Assembly (NCBI GenBank): GCA_964561145.1
Contig: CAZLNZ010000005.1
Location: forward strand, 1 to 64,000
Direction: 5' to 3'
Origin: RUG14300 sp964561145
GTDB lineage: Bacteria > Bacillota > Clostridia > Christensenellales > CAG-1252
DNA: 64,000 bases
Shown: positions 1 through 10,500 of the stretch, one piece after another
Numbering within the stretch: position 1 is the first letter of the stretch
Layout of the letters: the number at the start of each line of letters is the position of its first letter
Made by a program: the position numbers and the translations under genes
Notes under the pieces: generated by a model
The model's database searches: none
What the model was told of the DNA's origin: nothing
Seen by the model: only the letters and a program-made list of their open reading frames with translations

Positions 1-60
1 GTATGATGTCGTAATAATAACGTTATCTTGCAAAAAAACTAGCATGCGATATATGGTAAT

Positions 61-141
61 AACAAGGATGAGATACCGACACCATGGTGTCGCACCTACG
101 GAGTTCGACTGCAGGCTTTGCCTTTCGCCCAGTATGACATT
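61..141 (-). repeat. Dispersed intergenic repeat, copy A
   Basis: This copy is in reverse orientation. Read on the minus strand it starts with GTCATACTG, passes a short AGGC/GCCT hairpin and a TCGAAC box, and ends with a second hairpin and GGTATCTCATCC. The second hairpin is the perfect palindrome CGACACCATGGTGTCG at 77-92. The GTCATACTGAGCG-like core resembles the short intergenic repeats scattered through many bacterial genomes; that resemblance is from memory, not a search. Confidence 0.75.
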
Positions 142-235
142 GTAGATGTAAAACCTCTATCAATTTGCAGTTTTAAGCACTTGCACTGCTTGTTTAATAT
201 TGTTTTTAAGCCCCTCGTATTGCTTTTGATAACAA

Positions 236-273
236 GGATAAGATACCGATACAATGGTGTCGGTATCTTATCC
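236..273. repeat. Inverted-repeat remnant of the dispersed repeat
   Basis: Perfect 14-bp arms (GGATAAGATACCGA at 236-249 and TCGGTATCTTATCC at 260-273) flank a 10-nt loop. The arms match the GGTATCTCATCC end of the full repeats, so this looks like two terminal halves joined, or a heavily deleted copy. Confidence 0.65.
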
Positions 274-463
274 GCATTGAAGGTAATGTTATGGGATGAA
301 AATCATTAAGACATGTTGCTAACGTAGCGGTAATACTATTCTGTCGTAGGGCGGGGGCAAGGCTTACTCCGTATCCGCATTAAAAAAGGATCGTTTTTAT
401 ATTCTCGGTGTGTCGCACACCTATAATCCTTCAGACAAGGTTTTCTAAAAATGGTACAAAAGG

Positions 464-472
464 TGGTATAAT
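464..472 (+). promoter_or_regulatory. Possible extended -10 promoter
   Basis: TGGTATAAT matches an extended -10 element (TGnTATAAT). No good -35 box lies at the usual distance. If used, it would give a 5' leader of about 680 nt for the giant gene. Confidence 0.3.
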
Positions 473-547
473 ATTGCATTACCTTTCTTTTCTTGTGAAA
501 GCTTAGTGAAAACTAAGGAGTTTTAGTGAAATGTGGTGGGGGTAATA

Positions 548-576
548 TTGACTTTTTCGCCTATATATATTATTAT
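548..576 (+). promoter_or_regulatory. Candidate sigma-A promoter for the giant operon
   Basis: TTGACT (548-553) and TATTAT (571-576) are separated by 17 nt. Transcription from about position 583 would make a 5' leader near 577 nt that includes repeat copies B, C and D. This is the best -35/-10 pair I see upstream of the giant gene. The AT-rich TATATA run around it makes chance matches possible. Confidence 0.45.
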
Positions 577-660
577 ATATAATGTAATTTTGCCCCTCAT
601 TTTGAGTGCGTTATTATGCTTCTCAAATGCGTAATATTTGAGCGATTTAACCGTCTAAAT

Positions 661-734
661 GTCATACTGAGCGAAAGGCAAAGCCTGGAGTCGAACCCGA
701 AAGGGCGATGTGAAACATCGGTATCTCATCCTTG
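661..734 (+). repeat. Dispersed intergenic repeat, copy B
   Basis: Forward copy beginning GTCATACTGAGCG. It contains the AGGC-AAA-GCCT hairpin, a TCGAACCCGAAAGGG box and the hairpin CGATGTGAAACATCG at 706-720, then GGTATCTCATCCTTG. The loop-proximal bases of the last stem differ from copies A and D but still pair. Confidence 0.75.
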
Positions 735-803
735 TAAAAAGGATACTCCGTTTAAGGCGATGCGGCTAAAACCACGGTTGTGATAGCAGGGTAACGTATG
801 AAT

Positions 804-882
804 GTCATACTGAGCGGAAGAAATTGGCATCAATTTCTGTAGTCGAACCCGAAAGGGCGATGTGAAACATCGGTATCTCATC
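804..882 (+). repeat. Dispersed intergenic repeat, copy C
   Basis: Forward copy with the same core as copy B. Its first hairpin is replaced by a different 8-bp stem (AGAAATTG at 819-826 with CAATTTCT at 831-838), so pairing is kept while the sequence changes. The second hairpin is CGATGTGAAACATCG at 858-872, identical to copy B. Confidence 0.75.
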
Positions 883-1020
883 CGTATTACAGTAGTGCCG
901 GATGCAAGGCTTACGCTGATAGGGACATGATAAAACATAAAATGGGTTAGCGATTTATAAATTACGCCAAGTTCCTTGGCTATAATCTCGGCTCACCTGC
1001 GTCATTCAATGCAAGAGCAT

Positions 1021-1095
1021 AAGGATTAGATACCGACACCAAGGTGTCGCTCCTTCGGAGTTCGACTGCGGCGTTGCCTTCGCTCAGTATGACAT
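1021..1095 (-). repeat. Dispersed intergenic repeat, copy D
   Basis: Reverse copy that ends 64 nt before the giant gene start. It carries CGACACCAAGGTGTCG at 1034-1049 (7-bp stem) and a GGCGTTGCC hairpin near 1070-1078. It probably lies inside the 5' untranslated region of the giant operon. Confidence 0.75.
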
Positions 1096-1147
1096 TTGGA
1101 TGAAATGTTGGCATAAATACCATTACAATAAAATAAAAAAACGATTC

Positions 1148-1153
1148 AAGGAG
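1148..1153 (+). promoter_or_regulatory. Ribosome-binding site that fixes the giant gene start
   Basis: AAGGAG lies 6 nt before the ATG at 1160. The in-frame ATG at 1100 has no Shine-Dalgarno sequence and would add 20 residues encoded just after repeat D, so 1160 is the better start. Confidence 0.85.
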
Positions 1154-1159
1154 TTCGTT

Positions 1160-1594
1160 ATGAAACAATTGAAAGAAAAATTATTCAAGTCCAAAAAATC
1201 TAAAGGTAATACGGAGGTTCCGTTTGCCTGCGGAGGCGGGATTTGCGAGGACAAGGATTTACAATCCGATGCGAGGAGTAATTACATCCCCGCTTTTTGT
1301 CCTTCGTGTGAAGAGAATGATTTTTCTTTACGTGCGTGCGAGAGCGTGCGTGGGCTTAGTGCGAACACGGAGAAATACATGAAAAATTCACCCGAACATA
1401 AGACCATTGGTCAAAATGAAATAATCAACCCTGACCGCCCTGTTATGGAGGAGAAGGGGTATAGATACAAGGCAACGGCAAACGGTGGAAAATTTGCAAG
1501 TTTTACACTGAGCCACGCCACTAACAAGGCAATAATAATCTTGTTTGCTTGTTTTGCCATTATTGCAATTTTATTCTGCGGCTTATTCCAATAC
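1160..1594 (+). other. Cytoplasmic head and membrane anchor of the giant protein
   Basis: Residues 1-16 are Lys-rich. Cysteines occur as C24-x4-C29, C47-x2-C50 and C60, ahead of a hydrophobic segment at about 124-145 (nt 1529-1594) followed by SKK. A head of about 120 residues before the membrane segment is far too long for an ordinary signal peptide, so I read it as a signal anchor, N-terminus in and C-terminus out. The paired cysteines could bind zinc, which is inference only. Confidence 0.6.
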
Positions 1595-4500
1595 AGCAAA
1601 AAGCTTGGAACTGCTTATTCAAACAATTTGGATAATGCCGACTTCTGGGAGGGGATTGAGCGTCTGGATGGAGTTTATATGGACACCACGGACTCTGATG
1701 ATCCTAACACTGCGTATGCGGTTGATAGTGACAGCTTTTATGGTGGTAGTTATGGTAGTGTTTCTGTTTCTACTAATGGGAACACCCGTTATTATAACAC
1801 GAACAGCGCTGCGACTACTTCAACAGCAAATACAAGAACAACTCTTAGTGCATTTACAGACGGTTCTTGCACATATGATTTATCCAGTGTATCTTTTTCT
1901 TCGAGCAATATTTCACTAGCATATTGGTGTGCGGGTAATGATGTTAATGGCAGACATTATATGACCGAGAGTGGAAAATTTGGTTTTGCCGGTGGATATA
2001 GAAGACAAAAGCTTAACTATGGTATTATGGCTTTCTACATACAGATAAGCGGAACGCTGTTGGAAGCGATTAAAGCAGGAGCTTGTGATATTTCTTTGAA
2101 ATACCAACCATCGACTGCTGAAGGATCGGATGGATATATTACCGGTGCAATGATGCTTTCCACAACCAAACAGTTCTTTAATCTTGTTGACCTTAGAGGT
2201 AAGGATAATGATAAGGTTCCCGGAAATACATTGGTTTCAAATGTTGGATCAAACGGTGTCGGAAATGCAAACACATATCGTGATGGTGCTGGAAATTCCG
2301 GTGCTGTCACCTTAACATATAGACAGACTGCGGAGTTTAACTATTCGACTGTATATCTTTGTGTTTACTGTTGTAGTTCGGTTAATTACTCAGGTTTCTT
2401 GGGGATTGGCGGTCGTGTACTTAGTGGGTATATGAAATTTCCAAGCAACGCTCTAACTTTCAGTGTTTGTTCTAATACAGGATATGGAACCGCAACTCTA
2501 AACACAGATGGTGCAACCTATTCTAACATATCTAGACCATCAACATCCGGTACTTCCTTTTCCTGGAAAAGCGGTTCTCCCGCAAATATGTGCTATTACT
2601 TTAAAACGGCAAACTTGCAAAAGGACGGTTACATATACGATGGCTTCCAATGCAGCCGACCAATGCACTATAGGGCATATGGATCTTCTACCGGTTATAC
2701 ATATGCAACTGCTAATACCGCAATTCGATATACCGTGGATAGCGGAAAAACATATGTCGATGATTATGAATTTCTTTATGTGCCCCGTGGGGGTGTGACC
2801 GTTACAGTTCTGTGGAAAGGCATAAAATACAAAATAATTTATAACTCCAACGGTGGGTCAGGGAGTATGAGTGCGACCACAGGGACTTACTCGGGTTCCG
2901 GACAAAAACTTTCCAATAATTCTTTTACTAAAAAAGGCTATCATTTTGTGGGTTGGTCTACAAGCAACTCCGGCTCGTCTTCATATTCTAATGGCGGAAC
3001 AATTTCTGCCAGCGACTTGGCGTCAAAAATTGCGAACCTTGCAAATGTTAGTAGTAGAAATCTCGGTGATGACAGTGAGGTAACTATTAACCTTTATGCC
3101 GTGTGGGAGGCTAATAACTACAATGTAGAGTTTAAAAATAACGATCCGTCATGGGGAGGTTGGGCAAGTGCTGCACCTAGTAGTATGACTTTTACTTATG
3201 GTAAGTCTGTAACTATGCCTTCAGCTCTTACATGTGAAGGTTGGACCTTCAAACATTGGAATAGCAACTCTTCCGGAACAGGTACTGCCATAAGTGCCGG
3301 TACGAGCTATACTGTTGGTGATGATATCGATAATCTTGCAGGTAGTACAAATGGTGGAAAGGTTACACTTTATGCAAACTGGACGGAAACGACTTATAAC
3401 GTAAATATAAACACCAATGGTGGAAGTAAGACGAGCGGTGGCGGTAGCTATTCGGGTGTAAAATATAGTGCGATCAATCATTTGTACTATTTTACACCGC
3501 AATATTGTAAAAAAGACGGATATGTTTATGCAGGCTTTACTATGTCCAATTTGTCAAGCCATGCAGGGTATGCTGCGTATAACAATACGCCTACTACCTC
3601 TTTCTCGGGAACCAATACCTTGGGCAATATTAACGTAAGAGGTTTGTCGGCAGGTGGTACGGCGACATTAACACTTACTTGGAAGGGCATAAAATATGCT
3701 ATCTCTTACCAAGCAAATGGCGGAACAGGTTCAACCTCGGGAACTAGCGGAACCTTTTCGGGAAATAATGTAACCGTTGCCGTAAACGGATATACACGTG
3801 ACGGTTACTATTTTAACGGGTGGAATACCGAGGCAAGCGGAAGCGGTACAAGCATTGCTAGTGGTGGTCAGTTTGCAGCTGCTACCCTTGCGAAAATACT
3901 GAGCGACGGTGCCAATATCAATAGTTGTAATACAGGGGATCAACCTACGGTGTATGTCAACCTATATGCACAATGGGAACCCTATACTTACAAGATATCC
4001 TACGATCTTAACAGAAAATCAAATATGTCGGGAACAATTTTGTACAATGGTGGTACAAATGCTCCTGCCGAACAGATATTTACCTATGGTAGTGCAGGAA
4101 CTCTACAAGGTGCACCCGCTGTTACCGGATGGATATTCGGTGGCTGGAATACCAAAGCTGACGGAACCGGTACTAACTATGCTGCAGGAAGCAGTCAGAC
4201 AAATATAAACAACGGTTTTACCGATGATAAAACTGCCGGGTTTGTTAATAGAAAGCCTAATGACCGTGTATTATATGCAAAGTGGACGGCTATAACATAT
4301 ACGGTAACTTTTTCGCTGAATAAGCCGTCAAATATGTCCTCTACCGTTTACTATGATGGTACTGCAAATAAAACTCCGAATTCCATGGAGTGTAAGTATG
4401 ATACAGAATACTCTATGCCTGCAGCGGCAAGCGCTACAGGTTGGACTTTTGGCGGTTGGGGATCTTATTCTGCAGGAGCTACCTTTAAAAACTTGACTGC

Positions 4501-7500
4501 TACTAACGGTGAATCTAAGACACTCTCAGCTCAATGGACTGCAAATACCTATAAGATTTCCTATACCTTGAATGGCGGCTCGTCCTCCACTTCACCTAAT
4601 TCTGCGACCTATGACAATTTGGTGACCATAGGTAATCCTACAAGAAAGGGTTATCGATTCGATGGTTGGACCTATTCGGGCGGTAATACCTCAACGGCAA
4701 AATACGGAAGTTCTACCTATTCCGGTGCAACATCGTGGAGTAATGCATCGACAAAGGTTACTTCTACCGGGTTCTGGAACTTGACTGCAAGTAAGGATTC
4801 CACCGTCACTTTGACTGCTAATTGGACTCCGGTTACCTATTACGTTGTATTTGACAACAACGATCCTTCTTGGGGTGGATGGGCAAGCAAGGCAGATCCC
4901 GAGAAATTGACTTGTAAATACGACGAAACTATGAATTGGCCCTCGGCACTTACCTGCGAAGGTTGGACCTTTAAGGACTGGGGCGGATATACCCCCGGTA
5001 ACGAGTTTAAGAATTTGACGGATGTGGATCAAAAAACAATTACCATTAAGGCAAATTGGACCGTTAATACTTATAACATAAAAATCGAAACCAATGGCGG
5101 AACCAAGAGCGGTGGCGACGGTAAGACTCAACATAACGGCATAAGCTATGACTCTGTTCAAAGAATTTACTACCTAAACGGCAGTAATGTTAATAAGGCA
5201 GGTTATGTATATGCCGGCTTTACCACATCCACTTTATCTTCTCACGCCTTGTATGCTGTTTATGACAGCACACCTTCCGAATCTCTTTCGGGAACCATCA
5301 CTGCCTCCGATATCAATGTTAAGGGCTTGGCTTCAACCGGAACCGTAACGTTAACCTGTCAATGGAACGGAATCAACTTTACCTTCGTATATCACGGTAA
5401 CGGCTCGACAGGGGGTACTACCGCAAGCTCTAAAGAAATGACCTTTAGCGGTAGCGGTGTACAGCTTGCAAATAACGGATTTACTAAACCGGGCTATAAG
5501 TTTGTCGGTTGGACAACTTCTTCTGACGGTAGCGGCGATTCCATTTCAAGCGGCGGAACATATAAGGCGGACGTACTAGCTGCACGACTTTCTTCTTTAA
5601 ATAGTGACTGGGCAACAGGGGCAAAACCCTCTGTTACCATAAATCTTTATGCACAGTGGGCACCAATTACCTATAGCGTTATCTATAACGACAATAAGCC
5701 CTCTAACATGTCATCGACTATTTCAACCCTACCCCAAACCCTCAATTGTAATTACAATAGTCAATACAGTATCGGAGAAAATGCCTCGGCTGTAGGTTGG
5801 AGCTTCTTGGGTTGGAATACAAAAGCCGACGGCTCGGGTACCTCTTATAAATCAGGGGATACCTTTAGTAACCTTACTACAACAGACGGTGCTAAGATTA
5901 ACCTTTATGCGATTTGGTCGGCAAACACATATTCTATCGCTTACAACTTGGATGGCGGCTCTTATGGTAGCAAGCATCCGACAAGTGCTACGTATGACAC
6001 CTTGGTTACAATCAATAAACCGACAAAAACAGGATATGTATTCGCCGGATGGACTTATTCGAACGGTAGCTCTACTGCAAGGTATGGTTCGGACGTTTAC
6101 TCCAATACAACAGCTTGGTCTAGCGGCTCAACAAAGGTGAATAATGAGCAATTATGGAACTTAAGGAGTGAATCGGGCACGATTACCCTATCTGCAAATT
6201 GGACACCTATTACCTACAAACTGGTGTACGACAACAATAAGGCTAATTCTCCCTCGATGTCGGGTACTCCCTCTAACGTTCCCGCCGATCAAAGCTGTAC
6301 TTATGACAAAACAGATAAAATCGGTAACGGAATCACTGTTAGCGGTTGGAACTTCTTGGGTTGGAATACAAAGGCTGACGGCTCGGGTACTAATTATACC
6401 CCCGGTGCCGATTTCAAAAATTTAACTAGCACTAACGGAGCAACCATTACGCTATATGCAAGATGGTCTCAAAATACCTATAAGATTTCCTATGACTTGG
6501 GCGTAGCTTCGGGTGAGGTTCAAGGAACACTTGGAAACTATAGTCCCACAACGGCAACCTACGATAGCTTATTGACAATCGATAACCCCTCAAGGGTTGG
6601 TTACGTATTCTTGGGTTGGACCTTTAACGGGAATACAACATTGGCAAAATATGGTTCTCAAACCTATTCCTCTAGCAGCAGTTGGAGCTCTAATTCTCTA
6701 ATGGTTGATAGCAAATATTTCTGGAACTTAACTTCTACCAATGGTGAAACGGTCACCCTAACCGCAAATTGGAGGGTGTACAATTATAATATTAAGTACG
6801 TGCTTTCGGGCGGTGAACTTGGCGAAAATGCTCCGACAAAGGTTGATTTTGACAAAGTAGCTATTATTGATATTCCGGAAAGAGAGGGCTATACCTTTGT
6901 CGGTTGGACTTGGTCCGGCGGCGATTCCTCTACCGCTATGAGATATACAGATTCTTGGGAATCTTGGGCGGCAACAACAAAGTCGACATCTACTCAATAT
7001 AAGAATTTATCGGGTCAAGACGGAGCAACCGTAACATTGACGGCAAGTTGGGTATTCTATTACACTGTAAGATATGACGCAAATGCAAGCAACGGTACAA
7101 CAGAAGTTAACGGTACCCTTCCCGATTCGATCAAGATAACCGACGGTGAAAACTATACCATCGGCGGTACTCTTTCAAGAGTCGGCTATGAGTTTATGGG
7201 TTGGAGCGATAATCCCTCTTATCTTTCTCAAGGAGAAAGCTTTGTTTTCGACGGAAAATCTAATTTCCAAGCGTCAACCACTTATAGCACAACAATGTAT
7301 TATGCCGATCCCGGTTACGAAATAACCCTGTATGCTGTATGGAAGGTTTCCAACTACAGCATTGTTTACGATCTCAATGATATTTCAATATCTCAAAATC
7401 CTCAAAAGGGTAACAATGCACCGACTTCTGCTGTATTCGATGAAAGTGTGCGTATCGATAATCCTACAATGAGGGGTTATACCTTTGTCGGTTGGACTTT

Positions 7501-10500
7501 TGACGGTGACGTTAACATAGCTAGATATGCCGACAGCTACAGTACGAAGTATGCCGATGCTACTTCTTGGAACAATGCAAGTTCGTCTGTTTTGTCGAAT
7601 AGTTACCTTTGTTTCTTCAACCTTACCGGAGTAAACAACGGAACCGTTACCCTAAAAGCTAACTGGAAGGCTAACACCTATACCGTTACTTTCGACAACT
7701 CTATGCCCTATAATATGACTTCCGATATAGTAATATCGAAAGAAATAACGGCTACCTTCGATGAGCTTGTAACTATTCCAAATGCACAAGCTACAGGTTG
7801 GGACTTTACCGGTTGGGTAGGCGGATACTATGATTACGGCTACGACAGAGACTATATATCAATCGATACTGCTCGTTACGGAAATCAAGCTTATGCTCAA
7901 GCGTCCTCTTGGAATATAGGCTCGACAAAGGTTACAAGTAGCTACTTCTGGAACCTCGGTGACGGTGAAGACGAATACTCTGACGTTACCTTAGTTGCCA
8001 CATGGAAAGCTAGAACTTATAACATTTCCTACACGCTAAACGGTGGTAGTTACGGTGATTTGCACCCTGCAACGGGAACCTATGATACCTTCGTTGAAAT
8101 CGATGCCCCTGTAAGAACAGGTTATAACTTTATCGGTTGGGCATTGGTCAATGGTGATACCGACACTGCAAAGTATGCTTCTTCCAACCTTAGCACCAAT
8201 GATCTTAAAGCGTTGGCAGCATGGAGTCAAGGCACTACCGGTGGCGGAAGCTATAATAATACTCGCAGTGCAAGAGCCTCTACTACAGGTGGCAATTGGC
8301 AAGAGGCTGAGGAAAATCGCTTCTTCTGGAACTTGACTTCATATAGCGGAGGAAACGTAACCTTGGTTGCAACATGGGAAGCTAGAACATATAGCGTATG
8401 TTTTGACGGTAACGATATTTCTTGGTCGCAAGATCCCTCCTCTGTTCCTAATGCAATAAGTGCTACCTATGACGAGGCATTTACGATGCCCTCTGCAATT
8501 AGCTTGAAAGGCTATTCCTTTGGCGGTTGGAATACCGAAGAGGATGCTAGCGGTACTCTATATGCCGCAGGAAGCAGTCAGGTTAACCTGATAGTCAATC
8601 CCGAAAAGGACGGATCTTCTTCCGTTACCCTTTATGCAAAGTGGACACATATAAGCTATAACATCTCCTATAGCCTTAACGGCGGCACCCTTTTAGATGC
8701 CCCCGCTTCCGCTTATTTTGATGAGCTTGTTACTATCAATAATCCTACTCGTGTGGGTTATAATTTTATCGGATGGACATATTCTAACGGTGACTCTAGT
8801 ACTGCCTTATACAATTACGAGCCTTCAACCGACGCTGTTTCTTGGTCGGATAATGAGGCTACGGTCAACGATATCTATTTCTATAACTTGAGATCGACTC
8901 AAGGTAGTGTTACAATGACGGCAGTATGGGAGGCAAGAACCTATTCCGTAGTATTCGAGCCATCTCACCCCGAAATTTCCCTCGATGACGTATCTGCAAC
9001 CTATACCTTCGATTCCACTTCTATAGGGGATAACACTCCTTATAACTTAGGTTTTGCCAATGCAAATCAAGTCAAAGAGGGCTATGTATTCTATGGTTGG
9101 ACTAAGTCTAAGGGAACTCTTGATAGGGATTACACTTATAACAGCGGAAGTACAAATATAGTTTCAGATCCCGAGGCGGACGGAAGCTCTTCCGTTACCT
9201 TGTACGGTATTTGGTACTACACCATCAACAGATACTATAGCAACACCTCGAGCGACGCCCTGCTTGTTCGTCAAAACGATACCGGCGTATTTAATACGGA
9301 TTCCTTATCTAGCCCCATCGGTATCTATTCAGGTTTTATCTTTGCAGGCTACGGCAACAAGTGGTATAGTTATTATTCCGTAGATCACGTGCTATACGAG
9401 GTAGGCTCTACAGACTTAAGATTGGATTCACTTGACGATTTCACAAAGCATTCTTCCGATGTAGGCGGTGTAATTGTTGATATGTACGGACAATACTATC
9501 GTCAATCGAACACTCAAAACGGCAGTGTTCTCTACTATGGCTATGATCCGTCCGTAAACGGCACCGCTATGGATAGAGGTACAAGCGGTAATTCGGCGAT
9601 TCCATCGGATTCTAGTTCTTATGCATCAAATGCAAAATGGAGCGTATCTTTGGATAAGAATGCTCAAGGTAGCTTCGTCTATGATTCGACATATGGTTGG
9701 GGCTTAACCTCTTACGGTTCGAGTAGCACGGCGGTATATTGGCTTACCGTGGAGTTTGACGAAGATATCATCAATGCTATTAATAACGGAGTCGGTGTAA
9801 GCGTATTCTTCTCCGCCTCGGCACTCTTCCAAACAGGAGATAAGTATGCGATTGCAATGAACTGGATCGGTCATAGCGGAAACGGTCAAATCGATCCGAG
9901 TTATCTCGATGTTTCCAATGCCTCCTTTACTTCAACGGCAGGCTTTGTTGCTTATAGCTCTTTTGCGACTGGTAACGGCAACAGTCTAACTACATCGATC
10001 GGAAGCAGCTCCTATAACGGTTCTTACAAGGTTCCCGGAGGCGCTACCGGTGTAAGATTGTTATTCTACGTTCAAGGAAACGGAGAATTGACCGGCGGAT
10101 TTAAGAATATCACCTTTAAGACATTCTACAATAACGATCAAAGCGCACGTTACGGTGTTGCAAGTCTTGTTGGTAACAAGGTAACGTATGTGGGCGAAAA
10201 GACCTCTTTCGATTCCTCCTATGCAGGTTATACCGATAAGACTTATCAAACACCCGATACTTTGAAAACTCCCTTTACAACTACTGCTTACACAAATCCG
10301 GGCTATAAGTTTATGGGTTGGTATCTGTCCTACACCCCTGTTACTTCGGGTGCGATCTCTTTCGGTACCTTGGTTTCAGATGAGGAGGTATTACCTTCAA
10401 CTTATACATATTCGGAGGGTTACAGAAACAACAGATACTTCTATGCGGTTTATGAGCCGTATAATTATAACGTAACAATCAAATTACCCACAGATGCAAC

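Larger units (their letters stand above)
1..1159. other. Intergenic region with a repeat cluster, no credible gene
   Basis: This 1.16 kb stretch precedes the giant gene. Its short open frames run through the repeat copies and have no ribosome-binding site, so I do not call any of them. It holds four copies and one remnant of a dispersed repeat, listed separately. It also has a small inverted repeat at 407-421 (GGTGTG/CACACC) with no T-run, and candidate promoters near 464-472 and 548-576. I see no tRNA, no recognisable riboswitch and no clear rho-independent terminator for an upstream gene. Confidence 0.7.

Noticed and set aside
118..309. 63-residue open frame
   Set aside because: It starts inside repeat copy A and runs through the inverted-repeat remnant, with no ribosome-binding site and no protein-like pattern.
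531..545. Four-residue M-W-W-G leader frame after AAGGAG
   Set aside because: Too short to judge, overlaps the candidate promoter and has no associated terminator pair; probably chance.
661..734. Cyclic di-GMP (GEMM-type) riboswitch, suggested by GCAAAGCCTGGAG
   Set aside because: The rest of the aptamer core is missing, and the same sequence occurs in dispersed repeat copies in both orientations.
1100..1159. N-terminal extension of the giant gene from the ATG at 1100
   Set aside because: No Shine-Dalgarno sequence precedes it and it begins directly after repeat copy D. AAGGAG at 1148-1153 points to 1160.
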